64,000 nt of DNA from Xanthoparmelia taractica (lineage: Eukaryota > Ascomycota > Lecanoromycetes > Lecanorales > Parmeliaceae). Numbering within the stretch: position 1 is the stretch's first letter; the number at the start of each line of letters is the position of its first letter. Positions 55,129 to 64,000 of this stretch are shown piece by piece. Position numbers and translations under genes: made by a program. The notes below the pieces were generated by a model. The model was not told the DNA's origin. It did not search any database and was given only the letters and a program-made list of their open reading frames with translations. The DNA lies in assembly GCA_033085395.1 (NCBI GenBank), contig MU853180.1:186001-250000 (forward strand). Direction: 5' to 3'.

Positions 55129-56176
55129 ATGCCTTGCGCAACTGACCGCTCCGTCCTCAGTGTCAGCTTATCCTACAACCACATATCAGGCATCACAACA
55201 TATACCCCTTTGCTGGATGGATTGGGCTTGCTCATTACCAGTCTCGAAATGACAGAGACTGGCATCTCACCCTCCGTCAATGGCCAAATCGAACAACTAC
55301 CACCCACAAACGGCGACTCCACCCCTCTCCGCACCCTCTGCGCCAACCTCCACGCCCGCATCACCGCGTTCCTTCACGAAGACGTCCCAACGGAAAGGCT
55401 ACGAAGCGTGCAAGCACAATGCCGGCATTCCCTCGGCATCATCTCTGAGGCTCTAGCAAGATACCCGTAAGTCTCGCCTATCCCAACCCCCCCCCCAAAA
55501 AAAGGACCCACCCTTCACAATCCCCCCCCCCAAAACCAACTCAACAACCGCTAACCCCAACCGTGCCACGTACCGCAGCCTCGAAGCGCTCTCCCTCTCC
55601 TACAACGGCGGTAAAGACTGCCTCGTCCTCCTCATCCTCTACCTCTCCCTCCTCTCCACCCATCCCTTCCTCCCCCCCTTCCTCCCCTCAATCCTCATCC
55701 CCCCACCCCACCCCTTCCCCACCGTCGACGCCTTCATCGCCAAAACCTCCGCCCACTACCACCTCTCCCTCGCAAAATACGCCTCCACCTCCATGAAAAC
55801 CGCCTTCGCAGACTACCTCTCCTCGCCCACCGGCCGCCCGATCCGCGCCATCATGGTCGGCACCCGGCGCACGGATCCCCACGGCGCCAAGCTGTCCGCC
55901 TTTGAGCCCACGGACCACGGCTGGCCGGCCTTTATGCGCGTGCACCCCGTGCTCGAGTGGCGGTACGCGGAGGTGTGGGCCTTTTTGCGGCACCTGGGCG
56001 TCGAGTACTGCGAGCTATATGATGCCGGGTATACGAGTTTGGGGGGCACCAATGACACCAGGCCGAATCCGCGGTTGAGGGTTGTGGAGGAAGGGGGGGC
56101 GAGGGTGTGGTATCGGCCTGCTTACGAGTTGGAGGCGGATGAGGAGGAGAGATTGGGGAGGGAGGGGTCGGGGTAA
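55129..56176 (+). CDS. FAD1: FAD synthetase (FMN adenylyltransferase)
   Basis: Two exons: 55129..55466 and 55579..56176; 112-bp intron; 311 residues (yeast Fad1 306). The PAPS-reductase-like fold is marked by the PP-loop LSLSYNGGKDCLVLLILY at the start of exon 2, then HPFPTVDAFI, IRAIMVGTRRTDPHG, GWPAFMRVHPVLEW, YAEVWAFLRHLGVEYCELYD and GYTSLGGTNDTRPNP. The enzyme adenylates FMN to FAD in the cytosol. Exon 2 is heavily C/T-biased on the coding strand (long CTC/CCC runs), unlike the neighbours. The intron holds two C10 runs. Confidence 0.94.
55487..55531. repeat. Paired C10 homopolymers in the FAD1 intron
   Basis: C10 followed by A7 at 55487-55503, and a second C10 followed by A4 from 55522. 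Both lie inside the FAD1 intron. They look like a local duplication or slippage product, and are prone to length error in sequencing. Confidence 0.85.
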
Positions 56177-56634
56177 AGGGGGTGGCTGTGCATAGACGGG
56201 TCAATGGTGCTCGGGGCGTTTGTGGAATTGATGGTATAGATGGGTATGATCTAAATGATATTGAAGTCAAACTTTGATACACGCGTGTCCCATTGCTTTT
56301 CCCTCTATCTATACTGAGTATATTAAGTACATATGCGCGCACCTTCAAATAAACCTCCTCCGCGCGGCATTGTTGAAAACGAAAGTCTTTATTTCCCAAG
56401 AGCCAGACTCCCAGAGCTAGCGCCAGCACAGTTCACCTCCAGAGTCTGACAATACAACCATTACCCTTAGATACAACCCCTGATATCCTGGCCCAAGGTT
56501 GCGGACAACTCGAACCCACGCAGATTAGGGCCAGGACCTTCTAACACGCCTTTGTCACAACACTATGAAAGCAGGAATGTCTTTCCATTCCGGTGACAAT
56601 GCTGCCTAACGTGAACAGTGGCGACGCTCTTACC
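56177..56634. other. Convergent 3' ends, FAD1 / Zn-cluster gene
   Basis: 458 bp between the stops. A minus-strand GGGTTCGAGT near 56,505-56,520 recalls a tRNA B-box, but no cloverleaf could be built. No other feature. Confidence 0.45.
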
Positions 56635-58535
56635 TCAGTGCAACATCTCCCCAATGTCCACTCTCCTCCTCTTCTTCCTCTTCCCGCTATGGGTGCTCTG
56701 AGGACTGCTCCTCCCAGGGCTCGGGGTAGACTCGGATCCTTTCCGCCGCCTCATCGGATCCTTCCCTCCTGAAGGATCGCTAGTCGGAGCGGTGCGGATT
56801 GGCGGCAGTTGCAAATGGCGAAGGTTGTCTTGACGCATCGACTGGCCCGGGGAGCTTCGCGGTATGTCTGAGCTTCCGCTTGAGCCCGAAGTTGTGCGCG
56901 CTGTACTGTATACGACGGGTCGTGGCGGTGAACCGTGCTTGTATTGCGCCAGACTGTGTGAAGGCTGCAGCAGCATCTGTTCGTCCATAGATGAGTTTGG
57001 CGAAAGTATGTAAGGTATGGCGACGTCGGAGGGACTGTTACGGTGATGGCCGCGGTGGTGGGAGTGATGAGGAAGAATCTGCGAAGGGGGGGAATGATAG
57101 CCGCGGACAGAAGATTGCAGGAGCGACGGACTGTGTACGAGCTGCTGTGGAGGCGGCGACTGGACAGCATGCATTGCGCTTGTGCTTTGGACCAAGGTGA
57201 GAATGACAAAATGAGCGCCTTCTTTGGCTAAAGAAATCGAGATGGGGAAGCCTCTTGATTGCTCTCCAGGCAGACGGAAAGTCCAATACTCGGATCGTGT
57301 GGGGAAGCCAGCGGTAGCGCGTCCTATATCGAGATGATCTATTGATGGCATTGATCCGTGCGAGCTTTGACCACCTCGCATGAGCGATGAATGAGCTGCT
57401 TCTCGGAGCTCGGCTCGCATGATGGACTGGAGTCGCTGGATTTTATCTCTTTCAGCGGGCACGACCAGATCGAGCAGGGTCTGTGCTCTAACAGTGAAGG
57501 ACAACGACAATGCATTGCTGAAAGCGCGGTTGTGCTGGGCCACAACAAAGTCAGGCGTGAGCAACACGGTCGGGATATCAAGGTTGACGAAATGACTGGT
57601 GGGCGGAGATACAGGATAGGCTGTCGCCCCTTGCATGTATTGCTGTTGCGAGAACGTAGGATTAGACGTTCTGGACCGTGGGTCAACAAAGGGTGTTTCG
57701 GGTTGCGATCTCAGCTCTCGGTAAGTCTTGGATCTGCGACGGCCAGAGTGGGGATCCGACAGACCACCAGCTTGACCTGAATACAAATCGCTGTGAGGAT
57801 ATTCGGTGCCAAAAGCCATTTCTCTGACGTTGTCTTCTTCTCGTAGGCGCGGCCTACCTCGCTTCTTGTGTTGCACATCGACACAACTAGCCTGAAACAA
57901 GTAAGTACATAAGATGCAATTGTAAACATCACTTCGCTTCCACTCACTTCTTTGCCTGTTTGAACACACCTGTTGCAAGGTCGCTTTGTCTCACACGCCA
58001 AGTGCTTCTTCTTGCAATTCACGCAAGCCGAAGGAACATGGGCCTTAGCTCTTCGCGCGATCCCAGGAGGTCCAGCCACCAACTGCCCCTCGGGTGAGTC
58101 GTGAGCGTTGGACGAGACATCATCGTTTGACTCCCCGAACACTGCATGCGTGTCGCTGCTCATCGGCAGAGACGTGCCAGACGTCTCGCGGTCAGTGCTG
58201 TTTGGGGTGCTCAAGTTAACTCGTACATCCTTTCCCAACCCCTTCTTCGCGTGAGCCGCTCGAGCATCGGACTTCCCTGACGTTGATGGACGGGAGGGGG
58301 GAGTCAAAGAATATTGGCGATGGCTGTGATTGGGGTGATGGTGAGAAGGGTCGTCGAAAGTTGATCGATCGAAGGATCCCGACATTGGCGGAGACAAATA
58401 ATTGTTTCCCGATGAGATCCCTTTGTCACCGAGTGGCGGTAGATGGATTGATAAAGCTTGACAGTTCAGAGAACATCTGGGAGACGACACGAGCATCTGA
58501 TGGCCATGGTTTTTCGGATTGCACAGGGATTGCAT
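56635..58535 (-). CDS. Zn2Cys6 transcription factor with AT-hook and PAS-like region
   Basis: Two exons: 58535..57948 and 57891..56635, 56-bp intron; 614 residues. The ATG at 58535 is chosen because the longer frame opens with TTG. The binuclear cluster is CVNCKKKHLACETKRPCNRC plus a sixth cysteine after the splice in EASCVDVQHKKRGRPRL; the same segment carries an AT-hook-like RGRPR. A PAS-like stretch follows at about residues 275-400 (LDIPTVLLTPDFVVAQHN, RAFSNALSLSFTVRAQTLLD, RLPGEQSRGFPISISLAKEG). Long Ser/Pro/His-rich flanks and a basic end (GKRKKRRRVDIGEMLH) suggest a nuclear regulator. The target pathway is unknown; the adjacent genes give no clue. Confidence 0.88.
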
Positions 58536-61112
58536 CTTGAGTCGAGGTGAGGCGAGCGAGTGTAATTTGGTAAAGGTATGAGGTGTATCACGAATGCTGA
58601 AGTTGGTCCGGAAGAACAAAGGTCCTAGACACGCAACCGCCAATGGAAAATATAGCTTTCACGTTCGAAGCTAGCTCAAAGGTCTCGGTGTCTTTGGAGT
58701 TGCTAACTGGCACAAGCGATATCGCGACTATAATGTTTTGAAAAGTCTCTGTAGAGGAAGACGCAATGAAGCTTGTCAATAAGGTATCGCGGTTCACGTC
58801 AATAACTTCTCCAGGTACATCACCCGTCGAATCTTTTATGATATAAAATTTTCTCGTAAACACCTTTTCTAATTCTAACGCTCGGCTGTTGCTTGGACGA
58901 GAAGAGCCTTCTCACAGGGTTCTGTCAAAGCACACCCAATCTATCGGCTAACGATGTACTCGACTCAATCATTGAACAGAATGGATATACGCCGTATCCA
59001 GCACTGGCAAGGGAAAGTGGTCGCGGGGTTCATGCGCATGGAGGCAGGTCTATTGTTATCACGGAGAATTTTTGTTGGCTTCGCGCAAAAGCAGTAGATG
59101 TCCACGCGCAGACTGCACGAAATCCATGGTAGGAGAATGCCAGTGTTGACCTACTCCACCAGCTGGGAGTATGATGTAAGGTTATACGAAGTAGTGCGTT
59201 TCAGCCGGCGTCTGTACGACTGTACATGTGACATCCGACATGCTATCGGAGAATTGTAGCGAGTAACTGCCGCAAATCGAAATGCACGAGCATTTTCGAG
59301 GCTGCAAACACCTGCAAAAACTGGTAGCGGCTCTCATTCTCAGCCTCAGAGCGTTGCGGCCCGTCATGTGTGAAGAGACCACGTCATTCAAAGTAGCTTC
59401 CAGATTCCCGTTGAAAGCTGTCTCGATTTGGAGATATTTTCGCTTTTGCAATTGTGCAAAGGCTACCTTGAAATGGCAGCCGCATCTTGTCGGACATGTG
59501 CAGGTCCGCATCCTCAGTCAGGTAGTCTAAAGCCAGATGAAGCGATGCTATTGTGGATCATTCCTCTTCACATTTCCTTTTACTTAATCAAGACCGCAAA
59601 TTGTTGGAAGCGCTCGAGTATTGCATGATCAAGGATGCGACCCATCCACCCCAGGCTTGATAAGAAATTTTTCCTACTATCCATAGAAGGCCTTGGCAGG
59701 AGAGGAGTAATTCTCAGAAACTGATTGGCTTCGACAGTGACCCTTGAGGGCGTGTGGAAAGCAATAGTACTTCCCTGTGAGTGAAATTGGATGAATGACA
59801 GCAAATGCACCGAGAGTCAATCATATAAGCGCGCTTGAACGTCAATAACAGCTGAAACCAGTCCTTGCCGACAAGAGATCCTTGGTGCGCATCACGCCGG
59901 GATATCCTACCCGACCCACATTATCCTAATCTGGGAGGATGATGTGATAACAACAAGAACGTTCGCTCGTGGTCCTTGCTGATGTTTTTCTCCGAAAGGC
60001 TGGCCGGCAGGGAACACATCTCGATGCCCAGCGGGAGCCGCTCCCTCATTTGAACGTAAAATATTCGCTCGCTGTCTGCACGGCCCTTGTTTCGAGTTAT
60101 CTTAACATCATCGGAGTGGACCGTGATGCTTTCCTGCCAAAACCTGGATTCTAAAGAACCTTGACGACGCCTTGGAGCTTTGACCACTCTGCGTGGTAGT
60201 AGCCGCAAGGCTCAGGCACCGTGGGGTCCCCACTCCTGTTTGTTTCAAGGTCAGAACCGGCAGTATTACAGGAAAAGTACATCTCCGATTGCATCTCATG
60301 ATCTGAAAGAAAAGGCCAATAAATGTCCAATCGGTCTCTACGTCCAATGATCAGATTCCTTTCATGAACATATTCTCTCAACTCATTTTGACCAATGTCC
60401 CGAGCGCTGTTAGATCAAAATTTGCTCACACATCTATGATTGAACGCATGAAAAGGAAATGACGGAACATGCGTCCCTGGAGGTGATCTTCGCTTCAATC
60501 TTTGACCATGTTTAGCCCTGTGTAGGAGAAAAGAGATACTTTGGTAAAGCGATTGTTAAAAGCGTAGAATTCCTGTTCTATACGAGCCAGCGAGAACAAG
60601 CGGAATATGTCGGCGCGTATCCATAGTAGTAGACCGCCGGTGCGAGAGCTCAGAGAGCTAGGAAAAAAGGCAAACCGGATCGCGGAATGCGTAGATCAAT
60701 CAGATCTAGCCGGCGGCACTCGATGTTTCATCCTCCAACCATAAAAACTTCCGCCTTGGAGTCCGCTACAAGTCGGAAAATGCCTCTTCCCCTCTCAACT
60801 TGAAGCGCTGGCATCAACGGAGACATGAAATAGACTGGCGGCAGCCAATGTGCTAGGCAACTTGTCCAAAATCTGTCTGACCGTTCGGTGCGGATAGGAA
60901 CGTTGAAAAAACGCTGCTTGAGGATACCTTAGTGTGAGGCATTTCAGTAGGACCGAAGGAGCGCAGTGATTATACTAGTCTGGCGAGAACCAAAGTAGTG
61001 TCCAAACCATCTTGTCGGGCTTAGAGTCAGTACTTTGCTACGTCCTTGTTGGCGAACACTGCTTGACTTGGTGATAGAACCCGCTATAGCTTGTCCCTTA
61101 CCCCGATAACTC
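58536..61112. other. Gene-poor 2.6 kb upstream stretch
   Basis: Upstream of the Zn2Cys6 gene and beyond the 3' end of NUP49. Only short frames are present, and the best one (58588..58863, minus) starts at GTG and has no domain. It may be an extended regulatory region of the transcription factor. No gene supported. Confidence 0.4.
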
Positions 61113-62767
61113 CTAAGACATACCAGATCTCGTCGTCCTAAATCCTCCAACCATATCGTCTGAACCCAATAGAATTTCTTGGACCTTGACTCTAGTACCC
61201 CCAACCCTGGTAGCGACGCCCATTATCCCATGCTCAAAGTCTCTCAACACCGAAGCCAGTTGTCTGACCTGTCCCTCGGCGCTCTTTTCACCTTCACCCT
61301 GTCCTCTATTGAACATCATCTGCTCTATTTGCTTCATTGTGTTGGATTCGAGGCCCTCCAGGTAAGCCTCGACTTGGCCAATGTTACGCTTGTATGCGTC
61401 CAGAGTCTTTGCCATTTCATCGGCTTGCTTCGAGAAGTACTCTACAATGTTTCGACTTGCACCCACCTCTGCATCCTCTTCGGCAAATGAAGGACCTCCA
61501 CTTTGCGATATGCCTGTTGTATTCCACATTCCACCTTGGTGAAAGTGTGGGGGCATCTTTAAGCTTTGGACAGTTTTGAAAACCAGCTTTGCATCCGCTA
61601 CATCGACTTTCACAAGGCCCTTGGCAATCGCGATGGAGTCTGCGTCATTCTCGAGGGCTTGTTGCATGGTTTCCAATGCCTTAGTGCAATACTCAACGTC
61701 CGGTGGCAATTGATGACATTTTTGATCGATATCCTCCGTATGTTGAGCACATTCTTCGTGACACTGAATCTGGCCTAGAATAAAATTGTCCACTTGTTCG
61801 ATGACCTTCTGTAGGTCTTCATGTAGATCATTAAAGCGTGTTGTCGAGCGGATCTGGTTGACATCTAGGATTCGAACACCTGGTACTGTCTGCTGCTGTT
61901 GCGTGTACTGACCAATCTGACTCGGGAACAGCTTGCGGGCCGGGGGTGGCTGCATTGTAGACTGCTGGTTTTGGGCTGGGCCTGGTATATTGCCACTACG
62001 TAATTGTCAGCCAGTGCTTTAGAATCTAGCGGTTCGTACATTGCAATACACAGGATAGTACAAACAATAATGAGGATGATTTATTCTGGCTACCAGTCCC
62101 ACCGAACAGACTGTTTTGCGGTGGCTGGATTTGATTCTGCCCGACTGAGCCGAAAACACTACTTTGTTGAGGCTGTGATTGCTGAGCGTTTGTGGAGCCA
62201 AAGAGTCCGCCCGTAGTCTGTTGATTGCTTTGCTGTGACCCAAACGGGCCTACGCCAGACTGAGTATTTTGGCTGCCACCAAAAAGACTAGAGGCTTGTT
62301 GCTGCTGCTGATTATTCCCAGCTTGATTCTGATTTGAGCCGAACATGCCTCCTTGTTGTGATTGGGAGGCAGTATTGCCAAAGAGGCTACCTGTCTGTGC
62401 CGGCTGGGTTGTATTACCAAAGAAGCTGCTTGTCTGTGCCGGTTGGGAGATGGTATTCCCAAAGAGACTGCTTGTCTGTGCCGGTTGGAGAGTGGTGTTT
62501 CCAAAGAGGCTACTTGACTGCGCTTGCGTTGCGCCTGTGTTCTGTTGAGGTTGTGCGCTGTTGAAAGAGCCAAAGAGTGATGTCGCTGGCTTGCCGTCCG
62601 ATGGAGGTAGACTTGATTGACCACTAGCAAGCAGGTTATTATGATTTGCTTCTGCAACACGATTTAGTCTCGTAAGAGCACTATCCATCATTCACTCACG
62701 ACGCTGCATTAGCTGAGCTGGTGTTGATACTCAGGCCACCGGGCCCACTCTGGGACCGACCAAACAT
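61113..62767 (-). CDS. NUP49: Nucleoporin Nup49 (GLFG type)
   Basis: Three exons: 62767..62700, 62623..62066, 61995..61113; introns 76 and 70 bp; 502 residues (yeast 472). The N-terminal 220 residues are FG repeats of SLFG, GLFG and MFG type in a Gln/Asn/Ser matrix. The second splice joins SSSLF to GNIPGPAQNQQ, restoring an FG unit, which supports that junction. The C-terminal 280 residues are coiled-coil text: NDLHEDLQKVIEQVDNFILG, VFKTVQSLKMPPHFHQGG, IVEYFSKQADEMAKTLDAYK and QVEAYLEGLESN. The protein belongs to the central Nsp1-Nup57-Nup49 channel complex of the nuclear pore. The FG region forms the transport barrier and the coils assemble the trimer. Confidence 0.92.
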
Positions 62768-62941
62768 CCTCGACCTGGTTGGAATGTACTTTATGCTAGA
62801 GCGAGGTCGCGACCTACCTTAGGACGCGATATTGCCAAGACTCTGCTAACCAAAAAGGAAGGTGTAGCGAAACTGTTCAAGAGTGTTCTTTCAACATTTC
62901 AGACTCGCCAGGCCCTAACCAGACATTTGCTCTTGTTCAGG
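62768..62941. promoter_or_regulatory. Compact divergent promoter, NUP49 / FIP1
   Basis: 174 bp between the two divergent start codons. No TATA box noted. Both genes must draw on this interval. Confidence 0.55.
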
Positions 62942-64000
62942 ATGGAAGAAGAAGATGAAGATAGTATGTATGCGCCTGCTGAAAGTACGGATTCAGGTCA
63001 GGGTCTTCATCCGGTTAACGGAACAGCCATTGGACCAATCCAGAGGGATGGAAAGAATGACGAAGAGGATGGTGAAGAAGAGGGCGAAGAAGTAGAGGAG
63101 GACGAGAGTGACTCGGTTGGTGCGGCTTCCGCCAGTGTTATCTCTCAAATCCTGACTCTCTTGCTATAGGACATTGATATCATCACTGAGCGAAAGGGTT
63201 CAGAGGCCAAACTCGAGCCTGTGTATGATCGTTTCTCGGACGGCGCAAACGCTTAGCTGACTCTACACCTTAGACAACCTCGTCGCGTTGCTTCCTTAAA
63301 GGAAACGCAACCAGGAACTCCATCTACAGAATCAGTGCCCTCTTCTCAGCGCTCACCCGCAGTCAAAACAGAACCCTCAGGCAAAGAGACTCCAAGCAGA
63401 CTCAGCTCGTCTTATCCAGCGGTTAAGACTTCGAATATCGATGTCGACGCCAAACCTATCTACAACCCCAATGGAAAGCCAATTACGGATATTGACATGG
63501 ATACTGGTACGTGCCAGTATCACGTCCTTTGTTGGTCGCAAGCTTACCTAGACCGCCTCAGATTTCCCAGAGGACGACAAGCCTTGGCGCCGGCCAGGTA
63601 CAGATATGACTGACTATTTTAACTACGGGTTTGATGAGTTCACGTGGGCGAGCTACTGCCTTAAGCAAGGATCCTTGCGGAAAGAAGTCTCGGATTCAAA
63701 GAAACAAATGGAGGAGATGCAAAATTTCCTCAGCATGCCTTCTGCAATGCCAGGCATCGGCGGAGTACCTGGAGGTGCGCCACCTGGTATGCCACCTATA
63801 GGTGGACCCGCAGATATGCCACCGGAAATGCAGCAGATGATGGCGCAGATGATGGCTCAGGGCATGGACCCCACGCAAATGGATCCTGCAACATTCATGC
63901 AGATGATGCAGGGGGTTCAAGGAGGAGGTGGTGGTGGAGGAGATCCGAATCTGAGCTTTGGTGGACAAGGATTTGGTCAACCAGGTCAGAATCAGCAGAT
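62942..64000 (+). CDS. FIP1: Polyadenylation factor Fip1 (3' truncated by window)
   Basis: Four exons seen: 62942..63115, 63170..63222, 63274..63506, 63562 to the window edge; introns 54, 51 and 55 bp; phases agree. The acidic N-terminus (MEEEDEDSMYAPAE) fits the poly(A)-polymerase-binding region. The Fip1 motif is in exons 3-4: IDMDT spliced to DFPEDDKPWRRPG, then TDYFNYGFDEFTWASYCLKQ, the signature of the family. A Met/Gly/Pro-rich low-complexity tail follows. Fip1 is a subunit of CPF/CPSF that tethers poly(A) polymerase to the mRNA 3'-end complex. The ATG at 62942 is the first; the frame upstream has only a TTG. Confidence 0.92.

Noticed and set aside
55563..55993. Frames in the alternative phases of FAD1 exon 2
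   Set aside because: Low-complexity Pro/Ser or Gly-rich shadows of the C/T-biased FAD1 coding strand.
56480..56570. tRNA-like sequence on the minus strand with GGGTTCGAGT and AAGGCGTG words
   Set aside because: The candidate would be about 64 bases. The T-stem does not pair and no anticodon arm could be built, so it is at most a decayed tRNA or chance.
1..64000. CRISPR arrays, bacterial-type operons, phage or plasmid origins
   Set aside because: All confident genes are eukaryotic with spliceosomal introns, and no direct-repeat/spacer pattern was seen.

Overview
The window reads as nuclear DNA of a filamentous ascomycete (Pezizomycotina). Genes carry short introns, mostly 47-60 bp, with GT..AG ends and CTAAC/CTGAC-like branch sites. 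The set includes a fused CPSase-ATCase, a two-RNase-III Dicer-like protein of the DCL1 type, a HET-domain relic, a Zn2Cys6 regulator and an N-terminally GLFG-rich Nup49. I cannot fix the class; no rRNA gene or convincing tRNA gene was seen. All splice models below were built by eye. For each of the 19 intact protein-coding models on which I summed the exons, the coding lengths close in frame.

Layout. 0.6-3.1 kb: TRM12 (wybutosine synthesis) and a small SANT/Myb-like gene. 3.1-7.4 kb: gene-poor, with possible coding relics. 7.4-9.4 kb: two secretory-pathway genes on the minus strand, an unknown signal-peptide protein and an Ssp120-like EF-hand protein. 10.4-12.4 kb: a decayed HET gene. 12.4-17.5 kb: mostly empty, with AT-rich islands, one AIG2-like gene and a frameshifted membrane-protein relic. 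17.5-20.1 kb: a cellulose-synthase-like GT2 enzyme with a 42-bp tandem repeat in its coding region. 20.1-23.2 kb: AT-rich and gene-poor. 23.2-24.6 kb: a possible tiny gene head-to-head with a secreted SMP-30-like protein.

From 25.5 kb the window becomes a dense housekeeping block: UBA2 (SUMO E1), QNG1 (queuosine salvage), DBR1 (lariat debranching), a cold-shock-like protein, ORC6, SNM1/Rpr2-like, URA2 (6.9 kb coding), DCL1, TAP42, a DNAJC8/Spf31-like protein, DBP4, FAD1 and a Zn2Cys6/PAS-like regulator. After a 2.6 kb gap come NUP49 and FIP1; FIP1 runs off the right edge.

Much of the block acts on RNA (tRNA modification, lariat turnover, RNase P/MRP, rRNA helicase, splicing J-protein, mRNA 3'-end processing, small-RNA production). 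I treat this as ordinary housekeeping content, not a designed cluster. The sharpest anomaly is DCL1: sixteen exons assemble cleanly, but the coding sum is one base over a multiple of three, and the extra base maps to a six-A run between helicase motifs I and Ia. I did not find a clear new multi-gene system. The best leads are the DCL1 lesion, the repeat-bearing GT2, the cold-shock-like protein and the tiny gene at 23.2-23.6 kb.
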